Shown here: positions 1 through 5,767 of the stretch, in pieces
Layout of the letters: each line of letters starts with the position of its first letter
Position numbering within the stretch: the first letter of the stretch is position 1
NCBI GenBank assembly: GCA_031554725.1
Contig: JAVBUZ010000237.1
Coordinates: 1 to 9,087, forward strand
Length of the DNA: 9,087 nucleotides
Direction of reading: 5' to 3'
DNA from: JAVBUZ01 sp031554725
GTDB taxonomy: Bacteria; Bacillota; Clostridia; Lachnospirales; Lachnospiraceae
Program-made: the position numbers and the translations under genes
The notes under the pieces: model-generated
The model's database searches: none
What the model was told of the DNA's origin: nothing
The model's input: only the letters and a program-made list of their open reading frames with translations

Positions 1-516
1 CTGAATATCAGGATTCTGCTTTGCCAAGTGCTCATAATATGGCATAAGCATTTGCAGATATTTTTCCTGATGCCGACGCCAAATACATTTTTGCACAGGC
101 GCTGGCAATCCCATAAATATCTTTGCATTAGGAGCTGCCACCCTAATACTATCGATAATTGCCTGATAGTGCATGGTAAACTCATCTTTCCTTGAAATCA
201 TGTTCAAATATGGATCTACTACATCCTCCACATCATCAATTCCGTCTTGGGCATCATTTGTCCCAAGTAGAATTACATAAATATCACCTTGAATTTCTAA
301 CGCTTTCTTATATCTATCTTCCTTGGCATAGGGTAGTCCCATCTGCCTCTCACCTAGCATAATATTGGAAACGGTGCAAGAACATACGCCCTGATTATAC
401 ACCTGATACTTTTCACCTAAATACACCTGTAGCTTTGAAGGATAAGCATCCTTTAAATCTACACCAAAGCCTTCCGTTATACTGTCGCCCATGCATACTA
501 CTTTTGTCTTTTCCAT
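1..516 (-). CDS. SGNH/GDSL-family esterase, C-terminus cut by window edge
   Basis: Open frame of 172 codons read from ATG at 516 down to base 1, with no stop, so the gene continues beyond the left edge. Block I of SGNH hydrolases is clear: MGDSITEGFG with the likely nucleophile Ser12. Block II is NQGV around residues 41-44 (Gly43, oxyanion hole). Block III is LLGTND with Asn87. The Block V Asp-x-x-His pair should lie in the missing part. The start is supported by a GGAG about 7 bases upstream. There is no signal peptide, so the protein is probably cytoplasmic. Family members of this type deacylate sugars, including deacetylation of plant oligosaccharides, and the glycosidase neighbours make a carbohydrate esterase plausible, but the substrate cannot be read from sequence. 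It may be the last gene of the araA operon, or a separate unit given the 501-base gap. Confidence 0.85.
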   Translation of the reverse strand, partial: MEKTKVVCMGDSITEGFGVDLKDAYPSKLQVYLGEKYQVYNQGVCSCTVSNIMLGERQMGLPYAKEDRYKKALEIQGDIYVILLGTNDAQDGIDDVEDVVDPYLNMISRKDEFTMHYQAIIDSIRVAAPNAKIFMGLPAPVQKCIWRRHQEKYLQMLMPYYEHLAKQNPDIQ

Positions 517-564
517 TTTGTCTCCGTCCTTCATCCAATATAGTTAAGTTAAGATTATGTATAA

Positions 565-702
565 CAATAGCAAAAATAACATTCCTCTGAGCAGACGCTC
601 TCGCTTGGAGAAAAACGTAATGGTACGTAAAATCTGACAATACCAGATTTAAGTACCAACGTTTTTCTACACTGCACCTACGGAATTGCATTTTTGCTAT
701 TG
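565..702 (-). repeat. Palindromic structured element, copy 1 (candidate RNA)
   Basis: A long imperfect hairpin. The outer arms 565-577 and 690-702 are perfectly complementary over 13 bp. Going inward the pairs are 581-585 with 682-686, 591-594 with 672-675, 609-618 with 659-668, 621-626 with 653-658, and a 7-bp apical stem 630-636 with 644-650 closing a 7-base loop. Reverse-complemented, bases 581-687 align without gaps to 791-897 of copy 2, at about 77 of 107 identical positions by hand count. Most differences fall in stems and keep pairing. It lacks a terminal T-run and is too large and internally looped for a simple terminator. The strand given is the orientation homologous to copy 2 on plus; which strand is transcribed is unknown. 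I do not recognise the family. Confidence 0.85.
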
Positions 703-772
703 TAATCCACCTAATTTTTCTTAAATATATTATGGAAACGAGACAAAATAAGATAAAAACTAGTATGCAGAT

Positions 773-916
773 GGCTATGCTGAAAATAGAAATTCCTAAA
801 GAGTAGTGTAGAAAAATGTTGGCACTTAGCGCATGTATTTGATGCGCTTATGTGCCACTACATTTTTCTCCAAGTGGGAACGGCTACTCGTAGGAATTCT
901 TATTTCCAGCATAGCC
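773..916 (+). repeat. Palindromic structured element, copy 2 (candidate RNA)
   Basis: The same architecture as copy 1, in the opposite orientation. A perfect 10-bp outer stem (773-782 with 907-916) is followed by 791-796 with 893-898 (6 bp), 801-806 with 884-889 (6 bp), 810-819 with 860-869, 820-825 with 852-857, and an apical 7-bp stem 828-834 with 842-848 closing the loop GTATTTG. A conserved asymmetric, purine-rich internal bulge follows CTCCAAG at 868-874. The outer stem shares no sequence with that of copy 1 although both pair perfectly. That is unlike a MITE, whose terminal repeats are conserved, and more like selection on folded structure. Confidence 0.85.
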
Positions 917-1017
917 TTTTCCAAACACTTTCTTAACTAAATTATACATTCTATATTTTAGCACATATTAAGGTGGGTTACAATTCTTTACACCGCCACT
1001 CGTTATTTATAGGTAGC

Positions 1018-1665
1018 CTAATAGTGGTATGGTGTCATTCCTGTATTCCTACGAAAGCCTTCAATAAAGGAGCAGCAATGTCCATAGCCAATTACTCTTG
1101 CAATTTTTACATTTGTATATTCTGTATGTAAAAGCAAGTCCTTCGCTATCTCCATACGCTTTTGTTCTATAAATTTAGTAATAGAAATTCCAGTATAATT
1201 TTTAAAAATGCTTCGCGTATAATTTACTGAGTAGCCTACATAATCTGCTATTTCTTCTACTGTAAGCTCTGGCTTATGGTAATTCTCTTCGATATAGGAG
1301 CAAATTTTTTCAGCCACAAAACTGCTTTCTCTGTTTTGACCTTTAAGCACACGGTAGTCCCAAGGGGTCATTCCAGTAATTCTACGAAATGCCCCCACAA
1401 AGGAACTATAATTATCATATCCCACCCTACGGGCTATTTTTACATTTGGATCCAAGGTATCAAGTAACAGTTTTTTGGCACTTTCCATACGAATCTTATG
1501 AATGTACTGCGCCAGTGTTATACCTGTCTGCTCTTTAAATAAAATTCTTACATAGTTAACAGAATATCCAAAATTGTCGGCTATCTCTGCCACGCTCATG
1601 CTTGCTTCATGATAATGTTCTTCCACATATTCTGATATCTGCTGTGCAAATACAAAACAGTCCAT
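1018..1665 (-). CDS. Tandem double AraC-type DNA-binding-domain regulator
   Basis: A 215-residue protein that is essentially two AraC/XylS DNA-binding domains in a row, residues about 4-104 and 115-215, joined by a linker of roughly ten residues. Each half carries its own pair of helix-turn-helix motifs: VAEIADNFGYSVNYVR and VKIARRVGYDNYSSF in the first, VEEIADYVGYSVNYTR and VKIARVIGYGHCCSF in the second. Each half also ends in the family signature FRR-TGMTP. The copies align with no gap at an offset of exactly 111 residues, with about half the positions identical, so this is an internal duplication. There is no cupin, receiver or other sensor domain. The start ATG at 1665 follows a GGAGAGG/GGCAGGG stretch and lies 36 bases after the araA stop, so co-transcription with araA is likely. 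Expected role: a cytoplasmic transcription factor controlling this or related sugar operons; target unknown. Confidence 0.9.
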   Translation of the reverse strand: MDCFVFAQQISEYVEEHYHEASMSVAEIADNFGYSVNYVRILFKEQTGITLAQYIHKIRMESAKKLLLDTLDPNVKIARRVGYDNYSSFVGAFRRITGMTPWDYRVLKGQNRESSFVAEKICSYIEENYHKPELTVEEIADYVGYSVNYTRSIFKNYTGISITKFIEQKRMEIAKDLLLHTEYTNVKIARVIGYGHCCSFIEGFRRNTGMTPYHY

Positions 1666-1701
1666 AACAATAACCCTGCCTCTCCAATACCTGGTGAAAA
1701 A

Positions 1702-3189
1702 TTATTTATATAAAACGTTGTTCCATCTAAGCTCGTTTTTAAAGTTTCTAATGGTAGTATCTTTATCAATAATAACGCTTTCAATTCCCATCGCATCTGC
1801 CCAATCTACCATCTGCTCTGTCGTTAAATCATAAGAAAATGCGGTATGGTGAGCTCCTCCTGCGAGAATCCAAGCTTCTGCCCCTGTCTGTAAGTTAGGC
1901 TGAGGTGTCCAGAATGCCGTTGCAACTGGAAGCTTTGGCATAGGCTTTTCAACCTCTTTGCAATCTACTTCATTGATAATAAGGCGGAATCTGTTGCCTA
2001 AATCAATTAGTGAGGTCGCAATGCCTGCTCCTGTTTTTGAAGTAAATACAAGTCTTGCTGGATCTTCTCTATCACCCATAGAAAGCGGGTTAACTTTAAT
2101 ACCAATTGGGCCGTTCGCAACAGTAGGACATACTTCTAACATATGTGCCTGTAAAATTCCTTCTTTACCTGGAACTAAATTGTATGTGTAGTCTTCCATA
2201 AAGGAGGTTCCTTTGGCATCCTTCATTCCAGCTGTCATGATTTTCATTAAACGTACCATGGCCGCTGTTTTCCAGTCACCCTCACCACCAAAGCCATAGC
2301 CTTTTTCCATCAATCTTTGGATAGCTAGACCTGGAAGCTGCTGTAAGCCACCTAAATCTCCAAAGTGAGTAACAACTGCCTGATAGTTCTTTTCCTTTAA
2401 GAATTTCTCAAAACCAATCTCAATACCAGCCTGCACTGCAACATGTTTTCTAAATTCTTTTTCATCTCTTCCTTCTAGAAGAATGTCATATCTTGAATAG
2501 TATTCTTCGACAAGGCTGTTGATTTCGCCTTCTGCTACTGCCTGTACATATTCACCTATTTCATTTACAGGATAAGCATCAATTTCCCAGCCAAATTTAA
2601 TCTGTGCTTCTACTTTATCACCTTCTGTAACCGCAACATTTCTCATATTGTCTGCAATACGAACTACGCGGATATGGCTAGATTCCATAATACCAATAGC
2701 TGTGTGTTGCCACTGTGCTAATCTCTTTTGTACGTTGACATCATTCCAGTGACCCATAATCACTTTTCTTTCGATACCCATACGGCTTACGATGTGACCA
2801 TATTCTCTGTCACCATGAGCTGACTGATTTTCATTCATAAAGTCCATGTCGATGGTGTCATAAGGAATTTCTTCGTTAAACTGTGTATGTAAATGACATA
2901 ATGGTTTTCTGTATTCCTGCAAGCCTAAAATCCAAGACTTTGCTGGTGAGAAGGTATGCATCCAAGTGATAACACCTGCACATTCTACATCTGCGTTCGC
3001 TTCATTAAATAACCTTCTGATTCCTTCATTTGTTAATAGGGTAGGCTTCCAAACTACTTCAAATGGAAGATTTCCACTAGCATTTAGCTTTTCTACAATA
3101 ATCTTTGAATGCTCTGCTACATGTGCAAGACATTCATCTCCATATAAATCCTGTGATCCGGTTGCAAACCAAAACTTATAATTTTTCAT
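1702..3189 (-). CDS. araA: L-arabinose isomerase
   Basis: Converts L-arabinose to L-ribulose in the cytoplasm, the first step of bacterial arabinose catabolism; Mn2+-dependent in the family. The 495 residues match the usual length of about 495-500. The N-terminus KFWFATGSQDLYG is typical of AraA. The four metal/catalytic residues are all in recognisable contexts: Glu303 in GFGGEGDWK, Glu332 in SFMEDYTY, His349 in QAHMLEVCPT, and His447/His448 in GGAHHTAFS. The ATG at 3189 is preceded by an AGAGAGGAT stretch. It lies 29 bases after the GH27 stop and 36 before the tandem AraC gene, so the three probably form one transcript. The usual partners araB and araD are not in the window. L-ribulose would have to be phosphorylated and epimerised by enzymes encoded elsewhere. 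Confidence 0.97.
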   Translation of the reverse strand: MKNYKFWFATGSQDLYGDECLAHVAEHSKIIVEKLNASGNLPFEVVWKPTLLTNEGIRRLFNEANADVECAGVITWMHTFSPAKSWILGLQEYRKPLCHLHTQFNEEIPYDTIDMDFMNENQSAHGDREYGHIVSRMGIERKVIMGHWNDVNVQKRLAQWQHTAIGIMESSHIRVVRIADNMRNVAVTEGDKVEAQIKFGWEIDAYPVNEIGEYVQAVAEGEINSLVEEYYSRYDILLEGRDEKEFRKHVAVQAGIEIGFEKFLKEKNYQAVVTHFGDLGGLQQLPGLAIQRLMEKGYGFGGEGDWKTAAMVRLMKIMTAGMKDAKGTSFMEDYTYNLVPGKEGILQAHMLEVCPTVANGPIGIKVNPLSMGDREDPARLVFTSKTGAGIATSLIDLGNRFRLIINEVDCKEVEKPMPKLPVATAFWTPQPNLQTGAEAWILAGGAHHTAFSYDLTTEQMVDWADAMGIESVIIDKDTTIRNFKNELRWNNVLYK

Positions 3190-3218
3190 TTAATAATATC
3201 CTCTCTCTTTATGTTATT

Positions 3219-4508
3219 CTATTTTAGGCGATACAGGCATGCGCCATGTGCTGCTGCCATATCGCAAATACTACCGTTAGTAACTGTAAGCTCTCTTTTA
3301 CTCCAAACCTCTGTAGCCTCTTTTTTTTCTACGCCTAGCTGGCATAAATCAAACCTTAGCTCTCTTTCCTTATCTGTAAAGTTAAAGAGTGCTAAAAACA
3401 TTTCACCCGTGGAAGGATTCTGGCTAAACCACACGGCACCATCTTTATCTCTTTCCAACTGCTTAGCCTTAAAGTCTGGGTGTAAAAGTGATAGGGCCTC
3501 TTTGTTTGTGAGTAGTGATAAGGTTTTCTCATCTAGCTTTGTCATTTCTGCGCCAAGCATTAAAGGGGAACCAAAGATGCACCATAGAGTCATCATGGTA
3601 ACCTGCTCTTCATAGGTAAAGTTGGTTTGTCTTTCTGCTCCAAAGCCCTTACCCAAGTAGCCCATAGGTAACATATCGCAGTCTGGAAAGCAGCCCTCTG
3701 ACACATGGTTTTGCCAAAGCTCACAACGCTCAAACATATTTAAAAGCAAGTCCCAGTTATCCCAAAAGTCATCTGTAATTCGCCACATATTGGCGTACTT
3801 CTCATAATGCCAAGCCTTTTCAATCACTGCTGGGCCTGGTGAAAGGCTAAGAACAATCTCTCTGCCAGTTTTCTGAATTGCCTTTTGAAGCATTTCTATT
3901 TCTTTTTCTGCTGAATAAGGATTATATGGATACATATTGGTATTGCAGATATCATCACACTTGATAAAATCAACACCCCAGCCAGCATAAAGCTCTAATA
4001 GCGAGTCATAATATTCCTGACCACCCTCTATATCCAGCACTCCATACATATCAGGGTTCCATTTTGAGATAGAATAAGGATTCGCAATTTCATTGGCGGT
4101 CACAGCCGTACCTTTTATTTTGGTATGTAAATGAGCCGCTTCACGTGGCACGCCACGCATAATATGTATTCCAAACTTTAACCCCTTTTCATGAATGTAA
4201 TCCGCTAAAGGCTTAAAACCAGCTCCCTCTACAGAAGATGGAAATCTTTCAGGACAAGGTAATAGTCTTGAATACTCATCCATCTCTACTTTCCCGAAAG
4301 GAATGTATTGATGCTTATCCCTCATACTACCTGCGCCGTAGGAGTACCATTCAATATCTACTACGATGTACTGCCAACCAAACTCAGCCATATGTGCTGC
4401 CATATAGTCGGCATTGGCCTTTATCTGTTCTTCATTTACCGTAGTGTCATAATAATCATAACTGTTCCACCCCATAGGTGGCGTCTTTGCTGCATTGTTT
4501 TTATTCAT
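3219..4508 (-). CDS. GH27 glycosidase, probable beta-L-arabinopyranosidase
   Basis: A 429-residue (beta/alpha)8 retaining glycosidase of family GH27. It opens with the family motif PPMGWNSYDYY. The nucleophile is Asp185 in DFIKCDD (family pattern YLKYDN) and the acid/base is Asp247 in RITDDFWDNW (family pattern RISxDxxxxW). The C-terminal ~80 residues form the small beta-sandwich. True alpha-galactosidases have two adjacent acids (DDCW-like) after strand 2 that bind the galactose O4/O6; here the motif is DIEW, with Ile52 in the second position. From memory, an Ile at this place is the hallmark of GH27 beta-L-arabinopyranosidases such as Geobacillus Abp. With araA 29 bases downstream, release of L-arabinopyranose is the favoured activity and alpha-galactosidase the alternative. 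No signal peptide: cytoplasmic. A longer frame begins at 4598, but its 30 extra residues match no GH27 start, lack a ribosome site and lie in a palindrome, so 4508 is chosen. Confidence 0.9.
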   Translation of the reverse strand: MNKNNAAKTPPMGWNSYDYYDTTVNEEQIKANADYMAAHMAEFGWQYIVVDIEWYSYGAGSMRDKHQYIPFGKVEMDEYSRLLPCPERFPSSVEGAGFKPLADYIHEKGLKFGIHIMRGVPREAAHLHTKIKGTAVTANEIANPYSISKWNPDMYGVLDIEGGQEYYDSLLELYAGWGVDFIKCDDICNTNMYPYNPYSAEKEIEMLQKAIQKTGREIVLSLSPGPAVIEKAWHYEKYANMWRITDDFWDNWDLLLNMFERCELWQNHVSEGCFPDCDMLPMGYLGKGFGAERQTNFTYEEQVTMMTLWCIFGSPLMLGAEMTKLDEKTLSLLTNKEALSLLHPDFKAKQLERDKDGAVWFSQNPSTGEMFLALFNFTDKERELRFDLCQLGVEKKEATEVWSKRELTVTNGSICDMAAAHGACLYRLK

Positions 4509-4525
4509 AACGCGAGCCCCCAATC

Positions 4526-4680
4526 TGTGATACCAGGGTCCCAAGGTCATCATTTCGTGCTTGCATGAAAGATGATGACTTTGGGACCCGCAAAACATGA
4601 GAAAATAGCCCGACTAGGGCGGTTTTTGAATGTTTTAGGATTATGAAAGCATGAAATGCGAAATAATCCGTTGTATCACA
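4526..4680 (+). ncRNA. Multi-branched structured element between divergent genes (candidate RNA)
   Basis: A closing stem of 8 perfect pairs (4526-4533 with 4673-4680) encloses three hairpin branches. Branch A is 4536-4552 with 4573-4589, 17 bp with one G-T, topped by a further stem. Branch B is 4592-4598 with 4630-4636, then a symmetric GA/GA internal loop (4599-4600, 4628-4629), then 4601-4611 with 4617-4627. Branch C is 4638-4644 with 4663-4669, capped by GCAT-GAA-ATGC. The imperfect pairs at 4545/4580, 4557/4566, 4601/4627 and 4606/4622 are all G-U wobbles on the plus strand but C-A mismatches on the minus. The GA loop can form tandem sheared G-A pairs only on the plus strand. This favours a plus-strand RNA, although the element also lies in the GH27 leader on the minus strand. 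No promoter or family could be assigned. Confidence 0.6.
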
Positions 4681-4707
4681 AAACAACTATATTTTGTTTC
4701 CATTATC

Positions 4708-4713
4708 ATTATA
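4708..4713 (-). promoter_or_regulatory. Candidate -10 box for the GH27-araA operon
   Basis: A perfect TATAAT reads toward GH27, but there is no good -35 at 16-18 bases; the best is ATGACT at 19 bases. A weak -35 is common at promoters activated by AraC-type proteins, and the divergent AraC gene fits this. A start near 4700 would give a leader of about 190 bases containing the whole branched element. An inverted repeat AAACAA-N7-TTGTTT at 4681-4699 would lie across the start site and could be an operator; this is speculative. Confidence 0.4.
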
Positions 4714-4721
4714 TCGAACTC

Positions 4722-4750
4722 TTGTAAAAAGGAGTCATATATAATATACT
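4722..4750 (+). promoter_or_regulatory. Sigma-A-type promoter of the divergent AraC gene
   Basis: TTGTAA (4722-4727) and TATACT (4745-4750) are separated by exactly 17 bases. Transcription would begin near 4757, giving a leader of about 83 bases before the regulator's ATG at 4840. It is the best-matched promoter in the window, and it faces away from the GH27 promoter, so the two start sites share a control region. Confidence 0.6.
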
Positions 4751-4839
4751 GTTTCTTAAATAGGTAAGATATTCTGACATTTGTTAAAATACAATGGCAA
4801 TTTTTCATTTTTGTTTTTAGAAAGGCAGGTTATTTTTTT

Positions 4840-5766
4840 ATGAATCAACTTTGGAATAATCCATCTATATACAAGCAATGGTTCTTTCTCAAGCGCTATT
4901 ATGCGGTGAATTGGTCTTTTTATGAGATGCAACCCCACATTCACAGTGAAATCGAGATTATGTACATCGTTTTTGGGGAGTGCTATATTACCTGTTTTGA
5001 CAAGGAAGGAAATCCGCACACGCAAAAAATGAAAAAGGAGGAATATGTGCTGATTGATGCCTCTGTTGCTCACTCTTTATATGTTCCTCGTGATTCTTCT
5101 TGCCGTATTTTAAACCTAGAGATATCTATTAAAGATAGCTGGGATTCCTTTCGCATTGGCGATTTCAGTAAACTCTCTGGTTTTACAGATAGCTTTTTAA
5201 AAGAAAAAGAACAGTTTCACTATTTTCAAGATAAAAATAGTGAACTGCTCTCTATTATTACAGGTCTTCAATCCCACGCCTCTTCCCATGACAATACTTC
5301 TGAAAAGAAGCTGGCATTAAACTTATATTTTTCACAATTTCTTGTTACCATTTCCAGACAAGCCACCACGAAGGAATATAATTCCTTAGGCAATCGTTAT
5401 GTTATGGGCGCTAGACGGTATATGGAAAACAATCTAGAAAATGATATCAATGTTTCTGATATTGCTGATGAGCTAGGCATTTCTGAAGCATATCTGCAAC
5501 GAATCTACCGTAAGTCCAGTGGGGAAACACTGATTGAAACACTAAATAAACTTCGCATGGAAAAAGCCTGTGTTTTACTTGCAGAAAGTAATCTTCCTGT
5601 AATCGAGGTAGCTGTTGCTGTTGGCTTTAACAGTCGCCAGCACTTTAGTCATACCTTTACCAAGCAAATCGGCTACTCTCCTGCCAAATACCGTAGCATG
5701 AAAGGGTACACGGAAGTTTATGAAGGCTTTCAGGATACTGCCTCACATAAAATCGTGCATCCTTAG
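4840..5766 (+). CDS. AraC-family regulator with cupin sensor domain
   Basis: A 308-residue transcription regulator with the classical AraC layout. The N-terminal cupin-like ligand-binding domain spans about residues 25-95 (PHIHSEIEIMYIVFGE, then the strand motif around LIDASVAHSLYVP). It is followed by a linker with helical character and a C-terminal AraC DNA-binding domain at about 187-287. The two helix-turn-helix motifs are near 203-222 (VSDIADELGISEAYLQRIYR) and 253-275 (VIEVAVAVGFNSRQHFSHTF), ending in IGYSPAKYR. The ATG is preceded by GAAAGGCAGG about 10 bases upstream. It is transcribed divergently from the GH27-araA operon, the usual position for a local activator, and is expected to respond to an arabinose-containing sugar (inference). 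Its stop codon is one base from that of the convergent GH95 gene. Confidence 0.93.
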   Translation: MNQLWNNPSIYKQWFFLKRYYAVNWSFYEMQPHIHSEIEIMYIVFGECYITCFDKEGNPHTQKMKKEEYVLIDASVAHSLYVPRDSSCRILNLEISIKDSWDSFRIGDFSKLSGFTDSFLKEKEQFHYFQDKNSELLSIITGLQSHASSHDNTSEKKLALNLYFSQFLVTISRQATTKEYNSLGNRYVMGARRYMENNLENDINVSDIADELGISEAYLQRIYRKSSGETLIETLNKLRMEKACVLLAESNLPVIEVAVAVGFNSRQHFSHTFTKQIGYSPAKYRSMKGYTEVYEGFQDTASHKIVHP

Positions 5767-5767
5767 A

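Larger units (their letters stand above)
517..1017. other. Intergenic region with two palindromic elements
   Basis: This 501-base stretch has no credible gene; a 92-codon frame at 413-691 is a shadow overlapping the esterase and one palindrome. It holds two large inverted-repeat elements (565-702 and 773-916), described separately. The 70 bases between them and the 101 bases after the tandem AraC stop are AT-rich with no clear hairpin ending in a T-run, so no rho-independent terminator was found. A TATATT followed by GGATGAAGGACGGAG lies just before the esterase start and could be its own -10 and ribosome site, but no matching -35 at the usual spacing is visible. Confidence 0.7.

Noticed and set aside
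413..691. 92-codon minus-strand open frame
   Set aside because: It overlaps the esterase in another frame and runs through palindrome copy 1; no ribosome site and no recognisable protein character.
565..916. Rho-independent terminators
   Set aside because: The hairpins are about 140 bases with internal loops, have no GC-rich base and no following T-run; covariation in the stems calls for another explanation.
565..916. MITE or insertion-sequence remnants
   Set aside because: MITE terminal repeats are normally conserved between copies, but the outermost stems here share no sequence. No transposase remnant or clear target duplication was seen. Not fully excluded without a genome-wide copy count.
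3211..3615. Antisense open frame of 134 codons opposite GH27, and similar plus-strand frames opposite araA and GH95
   Set aside because: These are shadows of strongly conserved minus-strand genes, with no ribosome sites or recognisable domains.
4509..4598. N-terminal extension of GH27 starting at the ATG at 4598
   Set aside because: The 30 added residues resemble no GH27 N-terminus, there is no ribosome site before 4598, and the codons lie in a long palindrome. The family motif PPMGWNSYD begins right after the ATG at 4508.
4601..4627. Short hairpin plus TTTTT as a terminator
   Set aside because: The GCCC/GGGC stem is only 4 bp with an A-G mismatch at its base, and the T-run is itself paired with the A-run at 4602-4605 inside a larger ordered structure, with no coding region ending upstream on that strand.
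4726..4734. AAAAAGGAG as a ribosome-binding site on plus
   Set aside because: No start codon follows at a suitable distance, and it lies in the spacer of the regulator's promoter.
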